Source: JAAZZIT01 sp964480525 (GTDB lineage Bacteria > Bacillota > Clostridia > Oscillospirales > Ruminococcaceae). Taken from it: a stretch of 64,000 nt of DNA. The notes under the pieces were generated by a model. It saw only the letters and a list, made by a program, of their open reading frames with translations. It was not told where the DNA came from and did not search any database. Both the position numbers and the translations under genes were made by a program. Below, one piece after another: positions 25,211 through 33,744 of this stretch; positions within the stretch are counted from its first letter, which is position 1; each line of letters begins with the position of its first letter. The stretch spans positions 40,640 through 104,639 of the forward strand of contig CAYZOV010000005.1 of the NCBI GenBank assembly GCA_964480525.1. Direction: 5' to 3'.

Positions 25211-26479
25211 ATGCGACATTTAATTTCTGCAATTTTACATACTGTTATTCTTGTAATTTCTTCAATTATAGTAATACTTGCAGCCGAAAAAAATTTTCAA
25301 TTTGATTTTCAATACCAAATTAAAAACACTGAAATGACTGTTGGTCAAGCAGTAGGTTTTGTCAATTCAGACGATGAAGTAACCAACAAGTCCATTGCAC
25401 AGTTTTATTTAGGTGAAAACACCTCAAAAGAATTTATTTTGAGTGACGGTATGCTTGAATATTTAAACGAGCATATGGTTAGTGGTTATGTGGCAAAATG
25501 CTGGCATTATGCAATAGGTATTCACATTTTCGCAGGAATTTTGTGTTTAATATTCGGCGTAGGTTTTCCTTTTAGGCTAGGTCGTGGTAAAACGCTTGGA
25601 GATTTTGCCGATAATCTTGTTGGTGCTGACAGCTCGGCTACTTATACTCAAACGCTTTACAATCTTGACGGAAGTTACGCAGGTCAAGTTACAAGGTCTT
25701 TTCGAGATACACAGTCCTGCCTTGTGACGGGTCTTTTGCTTTTATTATATGGCGTGTTTGTGGTTATTTGGGGTGCTTTAATTGAAGTAGTAATTATTAT
25801 TGACTTGATAATTTTCTTAATTTCTTTAATTATTAAACCTCTTTTAGCCAAAAAGCAACCGGAAAATACTACTCAAACGCAAGAAACAAATATCAATGAA
25901 AATTTTTATAACAACACATTGAACAACACATTAAAAAATAAATCATTGTTTGATTACGAGTTCACTTTAAATGGTGTTAAAATTCAAACACCTATTTGTA
26001 CAGAAGATTTACGTTACAAGGGTTTTGTTCCTTGTGAAAACGATTTGAATTTTGGAGTTGTGTCCCCTGATGTAGGCAATAACGACCACGTTTTTGAATG
26101 TAATAATTCTAAAATCGGTGCAACCATTCTTTTAAGTAAATTACAAAATTACAATGACTATCCACTACACTACGGAAAAGCATTCGGAACTAACGATTTA
26201 TTTTTCTACCGTGTTTCGTTCTCATTAAAATACAATTCAAACAGCAATATTAATTTTAAATTTTTTGGTGGAATACAAATCGGGAAAACAACATTTCGAG
26301 AAATTATAGAAAAATTCGGTAAGCCACACTATGCGACAGATAATTCAAGCTTGATAGTTTACTATGAACACCCAGAATATGTGTCTGATAAAAGTAACCC
26401 AACAAAACAATTTGTTGCTTTTGAATTTGACGAAAACGGTACATTTGAAGCTTTAATACTTGACAACTATAAATACTAA
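25211..26479 (+). CDS. Membrane protein of unknown function
   Basis: A 422-residue protein I do not recognise. One N-terminal membrane helix (about 5-24) precedes an extracytoplasmic segment. Two further helix regions (about 95-120 and 175-215) follow, then a soluble C-terminal domain of about 170 residues. Near its end the wording GKTTFREIIEKFGKPHY, followed by strand-like sequence, recalls the BamE-like fold seen in many Gram-positive surface proteins; this is only a resemblance. The start is the ATG at 25211 after AGGGAGA; a longer frame to 25139 overlaps the promoter. It is a single-gene plus-strand unit flanked by its own promoter and terminator. Confidence 0.75.
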   Translation: MRHLISAILHTVILVISSIIVILAAEKNFQFDFQYQIKNTEMTVGQAVGFVNSDDEVTNKSIAQFYLGENTSKEFILSDGMLEYLNEHMVSGYVAKCWHYAIGIHIFAGILCLIFGVGFPFRLGRGKTLGDFADNLVGADSSATYTQTLYNLDGSYAGQVTRSFRDTQSCLVTGLLLLLYGVFVVIWGALIEVVIIIDLIIFLISLIIKPLLAKKQPENTTQTQETNINENFYNNTLNNTLKNKSLFDYEFTLNGVKIQTPICTEDLRYKGFVPCENDLNFGVVSPDVGNNDHVFECNNSKIGATILLSKLQNYNDYPLHYGKAFGTNDLFFYRVSFSLKYNSNSNINFKFFGGIQIGKTTFREIIEKFGKPHYATDNSSLIVYYEHPEYVSDKSNPTKQFVAFEFDENGTFEALILDNYKY

Positions 26480-26493
26480 AAATGCAATATTTA

Positions 26494-26532
26494 ACCCCAA
26501 ACTGACAAAACCAATCGGTTTGGGGTGTTTTT
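26494..26532 (+). terminator. Intrinsic terminator of the 25211 gene
   Basis: ACCCCAAAC pairs perfectly with GTTTGGGGT around a 15-base loop and is followed by a run of T. Confidence 0.92.
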
Positions 26533-26548
26533 TTCACAAACAAAAAAA

Positions 26549-26584
26549 GACTTGCTACAAGGCGAAAAGCCCTGTAAGCAAGCC
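26549..26584 (-). terminator. Intrinsic terminator of rplM-rpsI
   Basis: A long imperfect stem, GACTTGCT-ACAAGGC against GCCCTGTA-AGCAAGCC, with a T-run following on the minus strand. It lies next to the convergent terminator of the plus-strand gene. Confidence 0.82.
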
Positions 26585-26602
26585 ATTTTGTCGATAAAAT
26601 AA

Positions 26603-27004
26603 TTATCTCTTTGAGAACTGTGGAGCACGACGAGCAGCCTTCAAGCCGTACTTCTTTCTTTCCTTCATTCTTGGGTCTCTTGTAAGGAAACCAGCCTTCT
26701 TAAGCTCTGGACGGAGTTCAGCATTGAACTGAAGAAGAGCTCTTGAAAGACCGTGTCTGATAGCACCAGCCTGACCTGTTACGCCACCGCCTGCAACTGT
26801 GCAAACGATATCGAAGTTTTCTTCGTTATTTGTAAGAGCAAGTGGCTGACGAACGATAAGCTTAAGTGTTTCAAGACCAAAGTAATCGTCGATATCTCTG
26901 CCGTTGATTGTGATTTTACCAGTACCCTGATATACACGAACTCTTGCTACTGAATGTTTTCTTCTACCTGTGCCATAGAAATATGGCTTTTTTGATTCGT
27001 ACAT
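26603..27004 (-). CDS. rpsI: 30S ribosomal protein S9
   Basis: A 133-residue S9 with the hallmark start YFYGTGRRKHSVARVRVYQG, the central GGGVTGQAGAIRHGLSRAL and the basic C-terminus ending KYGLKAARRAPQFSKR, whose tail reaches the P-site tRNA. It follows rplM by 16 bases with a GGAAGGAG site. The gene order rplM-rpsI is the usual bacterial one. Confidence 0.98.
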   Translation of the reverse strand: MYESKKPYFYGTGRRKHSVARVRVYQGTGKITINGRDIDDYFGLETLKLIVRQPLALTNNEENFDIVCTVAGGGVTGQAGAIRHGLSRALLQFNAELRPELKKAGFLTRDPRMKERKKYGLKAARRAPQFSKR

Positions 27005-27020
27005 ATTCTATACTCCTTCC

Positions 27021-27449
27021 TTAAAACTCGTATTTCTCTGGCTTCTGAGCAGCATTGTTATGCTCAGCACCCTTGTAAACTCTAAGACGCTTAGCAGCAG
27101 CTCTGCCAAGTGTGTTGTTAGGAAGCATACCTTCAACTGCGATTGTCATTGCTCTGTCTGATTCTTCAGCCATAAGCTTTGAATACTTAATTTCTTTAAG
27201 TCCGCCAATCCAGCCTGTGTGCCACTTGTATGATTTCTGGTCAAGCTTCTTACCTGTGAGAACAGCCTTATCGCTGTTGATGATGATAACGTGGTCACCG
27301 CAATCTGCGTGTGGTGCGTATGTTGGCTTGTGCTTGCCACGAAGAATATGTGCAGCCTTTGCTGCTACTCTACCGAGAGACTGTCCCTCAGCGTCTAAAA
27401 TATACCACTTGCGAGTAATATCGCCAGCTTTAGGCATATAAGTTGACAT
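27021..27449 (-). CDS. rplM: 50S ribosomal protein L13
   Basis: A 142-residue L13 beginning MSTYMPKAGDITRKWYILDA and containing LRGKHKPTYAPHADCGDHV and GMLPNNTLGRAAAKRLRVYKG, all family signatures. The start is the ATG at 27449 behind GGAGGAAA; the open frame to 27464 adds only MEEIF and covers the ribosome binding site. It is transcribed from the promoter at 27531 through an L13-type leader that probably mediates autoregulation. Confidence 0.98.
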   Translation of the reverse strand: MSTYMPKAGDITRKWYILDAEGQSLGRVAAKAAHILRGKHKPTYAPHADCGDHVIIINSDKAVLTGKKLDQKSYKWHTGWIGGLKEIKYSKLMAEESDRAMTIAVEGMLPNNTLGRAAAKRLRVYKGAEHNNAAQKPEKYEF

Positions 27450-27469
27450 AAAAATTTCCTCCATTCAAA

Positions 27470-27525
27470 AATTCACATTTTAGTCGTTCACAATCGCAAC
27501 TCTATGACCGTGAACCTTGCAACAT
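27470..27525 (-). promoter_or_regulatory. rplM: L13-type ribosomal protein leader
   Basis: On the minus strand GTTCAC (27510-27515) pairs with GTGAAC (27486-27491), enclosing GGTCATAGAGTTGCGATT, and GACTAAAA follows. The placement between promoter and rplM and the hairpin wording match my memory of the Firmicutes L13 leader, through which L13 represses its own operon. Confidence 0.7.
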
Positions 27526-27530
27526 TTGAT

Positions 27531-27559
27531 ATTATACACTACTCAAAAACAAAAGTCAA
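27531..27559 (-). promoter_or_regulatory. Sigma-A promoter for rplM-rpsI
   Basis: TTGACT (27554-27559), a 17-base spacer and TATAAT (27531-27536) on the minus strand. Confidence 0.85.
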
Positions 27560-27703
27560 TAGTCAAAATGCCGAATTTTTAATTTATATCCCTCTCACGC
27601 TTAAATTCTCTTTAATTCTCTCTGTTTTTCTCGATTTCTCGTAAATCATTTCATTTTTTTAAGTTTGTAAAAAACGTCTATAATAACAATGATTTCAGCA
27701 AAA

Positions 27704-27736
27704 AAGCCGTGCAATTTACATAAAATCGCACAGCTT
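27704..27736 (-). terminator. Intrinsic terminator after 27741-28547
   Basis: AAGC-GTGC-ATTT pairs with AAAT-GCAC-GCTT with G-U pairs at the breaks. The minus strand then runs into TTTTTT. Confidence 0.82.
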
Positions 27737-27740
27737 AAAA

Positions 27741-28547
27741 TTACACCTCAATCAAGTTATCGTCCGATTTTTCAACGGTATTTGTTTTTTCTTCTTTGGA
27801 AAAAATCTGCATTAACATTGCTTTTTCGTTTTCTTCCGAAAGTTCTTTACCGTCAACAGTCAGACTGACAATTTCAATGCCATCAAAAGAAAAACCGTCA
27901 TATTTCAGTTCAAAACCGATTTCCAAATCTGAAGTTTTGCCGTTGTTATCAAAAGAACAACAAGCGGAAATGCTTGAAATATTATCATGTGTTGAACAAG
28001 TCCACAATATCGAATCGTGTCCCACATACGACTGAATAGTTTCAAGAATATTATCGTCAGTAATACTCTGATAATCTTCAAAATTTATTATCTGAGAACA
28101 AGAATATTTTTGAAGCGTTGTAATATAATCGTCATCTGTAGTAACAGCATATCTGACAAAACCGTTGCTGACAAGAGCGATTAAAAGGGTCGCAACCGCA
28201 AACATTACCGTATAACTTTTCAAACGAGTAACTTTATTTCTCATTATTAAATAAACAATCGGTACAAAATACCACATTTTTAACTGTGTGCTGTCGTAAC
28301 ATCTAGCCAAAATTTTGTCTTTGTCATATTTACATACATAAACAGACAAAATGTACGTTAAAATCCAAAGAAAAATTGACGCAACTTTATTCATGATTAT
28401 TTCTTCGATAAACAAGGAAACAATCGGCACAACCGCAACAAACCACACCGGAGCATTATCAACCGGTGAAACGGGTTTTGCGTAAAAAGTATTACCGTAT
28501 TGCGTATTATAAGGATTGCTATTATATCCTCCGTAGAAAAATCCCAT
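27741..28547 (-). CDS. Four-helix membrane protein of unknown function
   Basis: A 268-residue protein I do not recognise. A Gly/Asn/Tyr-rich N-terminus (about 1-30) precedes four hydrophobic helices (near 34-50, 53-72, 90-104 and 112-130). A soluble C-terminal domain of about 135 residues follows, with a Glu-rich end. The start is the ATG at 28547 with AAAGG eight bases upstream. It lies downstream of the TtcA-like gene by 60 bases and has its own terminator. The Asn/Tyr-rich start is like that of membrane proteins often next to zinc-ribbon genes in gut Clostridia. Confidence 0.7.
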   Translation of the reverse strand: MGFFYGGYNSNPYNTQYGNTFYAKPVSPVDNAPVWFVAVVPIVSLFIEEIIMNKVASIFLWILTYILSVYVCKYDKDKILARCYDSTQLKMWYFVPIVYLIMRNKVTRLKSYTVMFAVATLLIALVSNGFVRYAVTTDDDYITTLQKYSCSQIINFEDYQSITDDNILETIQSYVGHDSILWTCSTHDNISSISACCSFDNNGKTSDLEIGFELKYDGFSFDGIEIVSLTVDGKELSEENEKAMLMQIFSKEEKTNTVEKSDDNLIEV

Positions 28548-28607
28548 AGTATCAGCCTTTCGTAAAATTTTATGTACCCACGAATATAAATTTAAAACTT
28601 CCCTGCC

Positions 28608-29363
28608 TTAATTTTCGTCTTTTTTCCTAAGTTTTTCTCTGATTTCTTCGTTTCCCCAACCGTCAAGGTCAGCTCTTTTAATTGCACCGAAAATTCTGTC
28701 CTTAAATCCTTTGTCGATTTTTTCTCTTTCAGCAAGTGCAATTTTAGTTTCTTCTCGTTTAGTATGTCCGTCAACGGGACATTTTGATTTAACAACACCC
28801 AAATTATTTCGGTTTGCGGCACTTCTGATGTCCTTTTCATACGCAAGTGCAAGCGGTCTAATCATAGTTAAATCACGTCTTGATAAATAACTTTTAGGAG
28901 CGAAAACCCCAAGTCTACCCTCAACATAGAGATTCATCATAAAAGTTTCTACAAGGTCGTCTAAATTATGCCCCAGTGCAATTTTATTACAACCGTTTTC
29001 CTTTGCGATTTCGTGCAAAGCTCCCCTACGCATTTTGGCACAAAGCGAACACGGGTGAGGTTCTTTTCTGATGTCAAAAACAATTTCGCCGATATTTGTT
29101 CTTTGCAAAATATACGGAATATCGTGTTCTTTGCAAAGTTCCGCAACGCTTGAAAAATCGGTTTCGACGCCACCGAAACACGGGTCAAGAGTGACGGCAA
29201 CAAGCTCGTAGTCGATACCTATAAATCGCCTAAGCAAAGCAAGTCCCTTTAGCATAACTAAACTGTCTTTTCCGCCCGAAACACCCACGGCAATTTTATC
29301 TCCGTTTTCTATTAAATTATACTCTTGAATAGCTTTTCGCATATAACCCAATATTTTTTGCAT
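28608..29363 (-). CDS. TtcA-family PP-loop protein, probable tRNA 2-thiocytidine synthetase
   Basis: A 251-residue ATP pyrophosphatase. The PP-loop SGGKDSLVML is near residue 30, a CSLCAKMRRG pair of cysteines is near 105, and ALGHNLDDLVETFMMNL is near 130, all as in TtcA. A later cysteine in KSKCPVDGHTKREE completes the likely Fe-S cluster set. TtcA thiolates C32 of some tRNAs. The protein is shorter than the Escherichia coli enzyme (about 310), so it may belong to the shorter Gram-positive branch whose substrate is not proven. The start has a GAGG site. Confidence 0.82.
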   Translation of the reverse strand: MQKILGYMRKAIQEYNLIENGDKIAVGVSGGKDSLVMLKGLALLRRFIGIDYELVAVTLDPCFGGVETDFSSVAELCKEHDIPYILQRTNIGEIVFDIRKEPHPCSLCAKMRRGALHEIAKENGCNKIALGHNLDDLVETFMMNLYVEGRLGVFAPKSYLSRRDLTMIRPLALAYEKDIRSAANRNNLGVVKSKCPVDGHTKREETKIALAEREKIDKGFKDRIFGAIKRADLDGWGNEEIREKLRKKDEN

Positions 29364-29427
29364 AACAACCTCGTAAATAATAGAATAATATTATTATAAT
29401 ACATTTTTTCAGAATAATCAAGTAAAA

Positions 29428-29454
29428 TCGCCCGTAATTTTTAACTACGGGCGA
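29428..29454 (-). terminator. Intrinsic terminator of the kinase-like gene
   Basis: TCGCCCGTA pairs perfectly with TACGGGCGA around a nine-base loop, with TTTT following on the minus strand. Confidence 0.85.
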
Positions 29455-29460
29455 AATTTT

Positions 29461-30222
29461 TTAATCATAATCCACAACGTCAATCCATTTCATCAAAAGG
29501 TCTTTTTCTTCCGGTTTACCTTTGATGAGTTGTGCGGCCGCTACTATCGGAAGCCACGCCTGAACATATCTTTTTGATGTTTTTGTGGCTATGCAGAATT
29601 TGTCAAGGTAGATATCGGCAATTTCAGGATTATTCAGGCACAAAAGCAAGTATGTCCTTGCGGAATCCGCCGAAGCATTTCCCTGTCTGGCAGCAACCCA
29701 GTCAATTACATAATATCCGTCGTCGTTAATAATAATATTATCCGGCGAAAGGTTTCCGTGGCAAAGTTTAATGTGTTTCGGCATAGAATCAAGTCTTGTC
29801 AAAAGTTCGTACTTTTTGATTTCGTCAATGGCCTTTAAGGATTTAATTTGCCGTGCCATTTTTTCTTTAAGTTTGCTTAAAAGTGGCATATACTGCGCAT
29901 GAAGTTCCGTCTGTATTTCTACCAGTTTATCTATGTACAGCATGGTTTTGTCAGGTTCTTCTTCCATAAGTTCAGCCATTGTTTTGCCTTTGATAAGTTC
30001 CATAGCAATTGCCCAACGTCCGTCAGGCAAAACGCCTACTTCTTTTACAATCGGCATTTTAACCCACGAATTTACAAGAGTTGTTTCAACTCTGGCTTGC
30101 GTCAACGCTTCGTACAAACATTTTTCTTTCTGTTCGGGATTATCAAAAACTTTTATTGCAAGGTCGTCACTTTCGTAAACCTCAATACCGTCGCCTTTAG
30201 CTATGAGTTTTTTTAATTCCAT
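29461..30222 (-). CDS. Aminoglycoside phosphotransferase/choline kinase-like protein
   Basis: A 253-residue protein-kinase-fold phosphotransferase. The Brenner motif LCHGNLSPDNIII (catalytic Asp in SPDN) near residue 155 and the metal-binding DW in VIDWVAAR near 175 are both present. The N-lobe has AIKV and a small Glu-rich helix. The sequence resembles an uncharacterised clostridial family often named putative protein kinase or TIGR02172-like. The substrate is unknown and drug resistance should not be inferred. It has a strong AAAGGAGA site and is a single gene between a promoter and a terminator. Confidence 0.8.
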   Translation of the reverse strand: MELKKLIAKGDGIEVYESDDLAIKVFDNPEQKEKCLYEALTQARVETTLVNSWVKMPIVKEVGVLPDGRWAIAMELIKGKTMAELMEEEPDKTMLYIDKLVEIQTELHAQYMPLLSKLKEKMARQIKSLKAIDEIKKYELLTRLDSMPKHIKLCHGNLSPDNIIINDDGYYVIDWVAARQGNASADSARTYLLLCLNNPEIADIYLDKFCIATKTSKRYVQAWLPIVAAAQLIKGKPEEKDLLMKWIDVVDYD

Positions 30223-30284
30223 AAAAACATCTCCTTTTTTTGAAAACTTTAAAGGAAATATTAAATATATTTTTCCTTTATACT

Positions 30285-30313
30285 ATGATACAACATTTTT
30301 CAAACAAAGTCAA
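30285..30313 (-). promoter_or_regulatory. Sigma-A promoter for the kinase-like gene
   Basis: TTGACT (30308-30313), a 17-base spacer and TATCAT (30285-30290) on the minus strand. Confidence 0.7.
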
Positions 30314-30401
30314 GTGTTTTTGTTGAATTTGCTAAAGTTAAATAAAAGGAAACAAACTAGCTGTAATTTGTTTAAAGATAACCAATCCTAGAAACTGCTT
30401 T

Positions 30402-30983
30402 TTATGTTTGTTCGTCAAGGGTGAGATAATAGCACGGCAGAAATTCTTCCAGAAAAACGTCAACTTCGGGAACATTCATTGACTTAATTGATTCCAGAGA
30501 TGATTTTTCAGCCTTTAAAAAGTCGGTATTACCCATATTCCGTTCTTCAATACACTTAGTAAGTGCGGAGATTTTGTCGGCACACTTAACAAGCTTCCAA
30601 AGTTCCAAATCCTCGTCCTGCTTTTCAAAAAGCGGAAAATACACATCTTTTAAATCTTCGGGAATATAAGAAATCATCTGGTTTATTGCGTTTTTTTCTA
30701 CTTCGTCATACGCCGATTTAATTTGGGGGTTAAAATATTTTACGGGTGTTGGCAAATCCCCTGTCAGAATTTCGGTTGTATCATGATACATAGCAAGCAA
30801 TGCGCAACGTTCGGCATTGATATTTCCGCCGAACCTTTTGTTTCGGATAACCGCAAGCAAGTGTGCAATAAAAGCTGTTTCCAAGCTATGTTCACTTAAA
30901 TTTTCGTTAATTGTGTTTCTCATCAGCCCCCAACGGTTGATATATTTCATTCTTGAAAGTATCGCAAAAAATTTACTGTTCAT
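30402..30983 (-). CDS. HD-domain 5'-deoxynucleotidase (YfbR-like)
   Basis: A 193-residue HD-domain protein. The metal residues are visible in SEHSLETAFIAHLL (His of the motif) and MYHDTTEILTGDLPTPVKYF (the HD pair followed by the family's GDLPTPVKY). A late CADKISALTKCIEE supplies the last Asp. YfbR dephosphorylates deoxyribonucleoside 5'-monophosphates, a nucleotide-pool role. The ATG at 30983 has a GGGAGG site. It follows the OadB terminator at 31001-31029, so it may depend on read-through or on a promoter I do not see. Confidence 0.88.
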   Translation of the reverse strand: MNSKFFAILSRMKYINRWGLMRNTINENLSEHSLETAFIAHLLAVIRNKRFGGNINAERCALLAMYHDTTEILTGDLPTPVKYFNPQIKSAYDEVEKNAINQMISYIPEDLKDVYFPLFEKQDEDLELWKLVKCADKISALTKCIEERNMGNTDFLKAEKSSLESIKSMNVPEVDVFLEEFLPCYYLTLDEQT

Positions 30984-31000
30984 ATTTTTCCTCCCAAAAA

Positions 31001-31029
31001 ATTAAGCTACCCAAAAAGGATAGCTTAAT
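31001..31029 (-). terminator. Intrinsic terminator of the oadG-oadB unit
   Basis: ATTAAGCTA pairs with TAGCTTAAT around an 11-base loop and a run of T follows on the minus strand. The ribosome binding site of the YfbR-like gene follows at once. Confidence 0.8.
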
Positions 31030-31058
31030 TGTACTTCAATTTAATAATATTGTCAAGA

Positions 31059-32267
31059 CTAGTGAGGGATAATGTTAAGGAGAACACCGGCAGCAACTGC
31101 TGAACCGATTACGCCTGCAACGTTTGGTCCCATAGCGTGCATAAGGAGATAGTTTGTCTTGTCTGTTTCCTGTCCGACTTTCTGGGAAACTCTGGCTGCC
31201 ATTGGTACAGCCGATACACCTGCCGAACCGATAAGAGGATTGATTTTGCCCTTTGTGAAAACATACATAAGTTTTCCGAAAAGCACACCTGCGGCAGTAC
31301 CGAGAGCAAATGCAACTACGCCGAGAACAATTACACCACCGAACTTAGGGTTAATAATCTTATCGGCAGTTGTTGTTGCACCAACAGATACGCCGAGGAA
31401 AATCGTGATAATGTTCATAAGTTCGTTTTGTGCAGTCTTTACAAGTCTGTCACAGCAACCGCTTTCTTTCAAAAGGTTTCCGAGCATAAGCATACCAACG
31501 AGTGGAGCAGCCGATGGAATAAGAAGTGCGATAACAACAGTTACGGCGATTGGGAAAATAATCTTTTCTGTCTTTGAAACTGTTCTAAGCTGACCCATTT
31601 TAACGGCTCTTTCTTTTTTGGTTGTCAAAGCTCTCATAATAGGCGGCTGGATAAGCGGAACAAGAGCCATATAGGTATACGCCGCAAGTGCGATTGTACC
31701 TACGTCAATGTCGTAATCTCCACCTGCGAGAAGTTTTGAAGATACGAAAATTGCCGTTGGGCCGTCAGCACCGCCGATGATAGCGATTGAACCAGCTTCG
31801 CAAGCTGTAAAGCCAAGAAGTGCAGCACCGATAAATGTAAGGAAAATACCTGCCTGTGCAGCAGCACCGAGCAAAAAGCTCTTTGGGTTAGCAATAAGCG
31901 GAGCAAAGTCTGTCATTGCGCCGATTCCCAAGAAAATCAAAGGCGGATAAAGTTGCAATTTAACGCCGAGATACAATATATCCAAAAGTCCGCCACTATG
32001 TAACACATTACCGAAATCTATTTCGCCTGTGAAAAGTTCAGGGTGATACATTTCCGTAAGCGGAAGGTTTGTAAGCAACATACCGAATGAAATAGGCAAA
32101 AGGAGAAGTGGCTCAAAGCCTTTTCCGATTGCAAGATACATAAAGAGAAACGAAATCAGAATCATAATAAGATATTTGATTCCGCCGTCTAAAAAGTTTG
32201 CACAAATTGCATAAAGACCTGATTCCTTAGCTATAAGTACAATAGTTTCTAAAAACTTATCTACCAT
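31059..32267 (-). CDS. oadB: Na+-translocating decarboxylase beta subunit (OadB/GcdB type)
   Basis: A 402-residue, Gly/Ala-rich membrane protein with about nine to eleven helices. The hallmark GGADGPTAIFVSSKLL near residue 180 and NPLIGSAGVSAVPMAARVSQ near 345 are the sodium-channel signatures of beta subunits of oxaloacetate, glutaconyl-CoA or methylmalonyl-CoA decarboxylases. It converts free energy from decarboxylation into a Na+ gradient. It is 40 bases downstream of the gamma-like subunit gene. The alpha (carboxyltransferase) and biotin-carrier genes are not in the window, so the substrate cannot be set. Confidence 0.92.
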   Translation of the reverse strand: MVDKFLETIVLIAKESGLYAICANFLDGGIKYLIMILISFLFMYLAIGKGFEPLLLLPISFGMLLTNLPLTEMYHPELFTGEIDFGNVLHSGGLLDILYLGVKLQLYPPLIFLGIGAMTDFAPLIANPKSFLLGAAAQAGIFLTFIGAALLGFTACEAGSIAIIGGADGPTAIFVSSKLLAGGDYDIDVGTIALAAYTYMALVPLIQPPIMRALTTKKERAVKMGQLRTVSKTEKIIFPIAVTVVIALLIPSAAPLVGMLMLGNLLKESGCCDRLVKTAQNELMNIITIFLGVSVGATTTADKIINPKFGGVIVLGVVAFALGTAAGVLFGKLMYVFTKGKINPLIGSAGVSAVPMAARVSQKVGQETDKTNYLLMHAMGPNVAGVIGSAVAAGVLLNIIPH

Positions 32268-32307
32268 AATAAAATAATTCCTTTCGTTGTATTAAACCGT
32301 TTTAAGT

Positions 32308-32688
32308 TCAGTCAGCCTTTTTTATGCTCTTAACAGCAAGATTCTGACCGCTTTCCGAACCGATAACAGCAACCGCAGACGTAATTGCCACAACGGTTTC
32401 TTCATCAATTCCGTTATCTACTGTAGCGGTAAACGGAGCCGTATCAACAGGTTTGTTTGTTACAACTGCTTTTGCCGGAACAACAGGCGTTGATTTTGCG
32501 GCTTCATTATTTGTTTTCTTTGCAGGGGTTTTTGAAAAAATAAATCCAAGCAACTGTACAAATAAGATAAGAAGAATCAAACCGATAAATACTACGACAA
32601 GACCTGTAATAACTACTGCCGCAACGTTTTCAACGTTCATTTCAAGCGGTTCAATTTCTTTTGTTAAAATTGAAAGATTTTGATACAT
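32308..32688 (-). CDS. Decarboxylase gamma subunit, OadG-like
   Basis: A 126-residue protein with one membrane helix (about residues 21-50), an Ala/Pro/Lys-rich linker and a short C-terminal domain (VVAITSAVAVIG). That is the usual shape of OadG/delta subunits that assemble the alpha and beta subunits. Position directly upstream of the beta subunit supports the call. The sequence itself is low in information. It starts at an ATG with AAAGGAGA and is driven by the promoter at 32724-32752. Confidence 0.82.
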   Translation of the reverse strand: MYQNLSILTKEIEPLEMNVENVAAVVITGLVVVFIGLILLILFVQLLGFIFSKTPAKKTNNEAAKSTPVVPAKAVVTNKPVDTAPFTATVDNGIDEETVVAITSAVAVIGSESGQNLAVKSIKKAD

Positions 32689-32723
32689 ATTACTTCTCCT
32701 TTGATAAGCATTTTATGGTATTT

Positions 32724-32752
32724 ATTATACACCATTTTGATTTTTTTTACAA
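32724..32752 (-). promoter_or_regulatory. Sigma-A promoter for the decarboxylase genes
   Basis: TTGTAA (32747-32752), a 17-base spacer and TATAAT (32724-32729) on the minus strand. Confidence 0.75.
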
Positions 32753-32823
32753 GACGTTTTACATAATATTTTGCACAAAGTTAATAAAATATCCCATAAT
32801 AATTTAGGTGAGAATTTTTTGTG

Positions 32824-32852
32824 TTGACATAATTATTATTTAATGATATAAT
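32824..32852 (+). promoter_or_regulatory. Consensus sigma-A promoter for the MscS-type gene
   Basis: TTGACA (32824-32829), a 17-base spacer and TATAAT (32847-32852), a full consensus match divergent from the decarboxylase promoter. Confidence 0.92.
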
Positions 32853-32884
32853 TCTAAATAATTAAACAACTTTGAGGTGCGTAT

Positions 32885-33694
32885 ATGTTGGATAAATTTT
32901 TGAGCTGGCTTGAAAGCCTGATTCCCCTTATAATTCCTGCTCTTATTATACTTGCGGCAGGTTCGATATTTACTAAAATAGTAGTAAACTTTCTCACAAA
33001 AGGACTTAAAAAGAGCAAAATTGAACCCACGACACACGGCTTTATTATTTCCCTTGTAAAAACTTCGCTGTATGTTTTTGTATTTATTATCTTTTTATCT
33101 TCAATGAATGTGCCAATGAGTTCCATTGTGGCAACAATCGGTGCGGCAGGTCTTGCTATAGGTTTGGCGTTGCAAGACAGCTTGTCGAACATTGCCGGTG
33201 GATTTATCATATTGTTTTCAAAACCTTTCAAAAAAGGCGATTATATCCAAATTGACGAAGATTCAGGCAAAGTTGAAGAAATATCCATTTTTTACACCAA
33301 ACTTTTGACTTCGGACAACAAAGTAATACACATACCTAACGGAAATATCACGGCAAAAACCGTCGTAAATTACAACGAAGCCCAATTCAGAAAACTGGAG
33401 CTTAAATTTTCCATAGATTATTCGGACGATTACAAAAAGGCTATATCAATAATCAAAAACGTGATTGACGCTCACCCTTTGGCTCTGAACAAACCTGACC
33501 TGCCACTTGTCAGAATGTGCGAACACGCTTCAAGCGCTGTTATAATAATAGTCAAAGTCTGGGTTAAATCCGAAGATTACTGGACTTTAAACTATGATTT
33601 ACTGGAACAGGTTAAAGACGCATTTGACCAAAACGGCATTTCAATTCCGTACGACAAACTTGACGTTAATTTATTCAGCAACAAAGAAAATTAA
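32885..33694 (+). CDS. MscS-family mechanosensitive channel
   Basis: A 269-residue small-conductance channel that releases solutes on hypo-osmotic shock. Three hydrophobic segments precede the pore helix GAAGLAIGLALQDSLSNIAGG near residue 95, where Gly/Ala packing is diagnostic for MscS. The beta domain follows with KPFKKGDYIQI and IPNGNI, and the C-terminal mixed domain ends the protein. The length is close to that of Escherichia coli MscS (286). A GAGGTG site precedes the ATG, and it is a single gene with consensus promoter and terminator. Confidence 0.95.
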   Translation: MLDKFLSWLESLIPLIIPALIILAAGSIFTKIVVNFLTKGLKKSKIEPTTHGFIISLVKTSLYVFVFIIFLSSMNVPMSSIVATIGAAGLAIGLALQDSLSNIAGGFIILFSKPFKKGDYIQIDEDSGKVEEISIFYTKLLTSDNKVIHIPNGNITAKTVVNYNEAQFRKLELKFSIDYSDDYKKAISIIKNVIDAHPLALNKPDLPLVRMCEHASSAVIIIVKVWVKSEDYWTLNYDLLEQVKDAFDQNGISIPYDKLDVNLFSNKEN

Positions 33695-33702
33695 ACATCA
33701 CA

Positions 33703-33744
33703 AAAACACCCGAGTTTGCAAAAAACAAATTCAGGTGTTTTTTT
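33703..33744 (+). terminator. Intrinsic terminator of the MscS-type gene
   Basis: AAAACACC and following bases pair with GGTGTTTT with small mismatches inside the stem, then a T-run. The reverse side may also end the small genes at 33743-34097. Confidence 0.85.

Noticed and set aside
29461..30222. Aminoglycoside resistance gene
   Set aside because: Only the shared kinase fold is present; the sequence resembles an uncharacterised housekeeping family.
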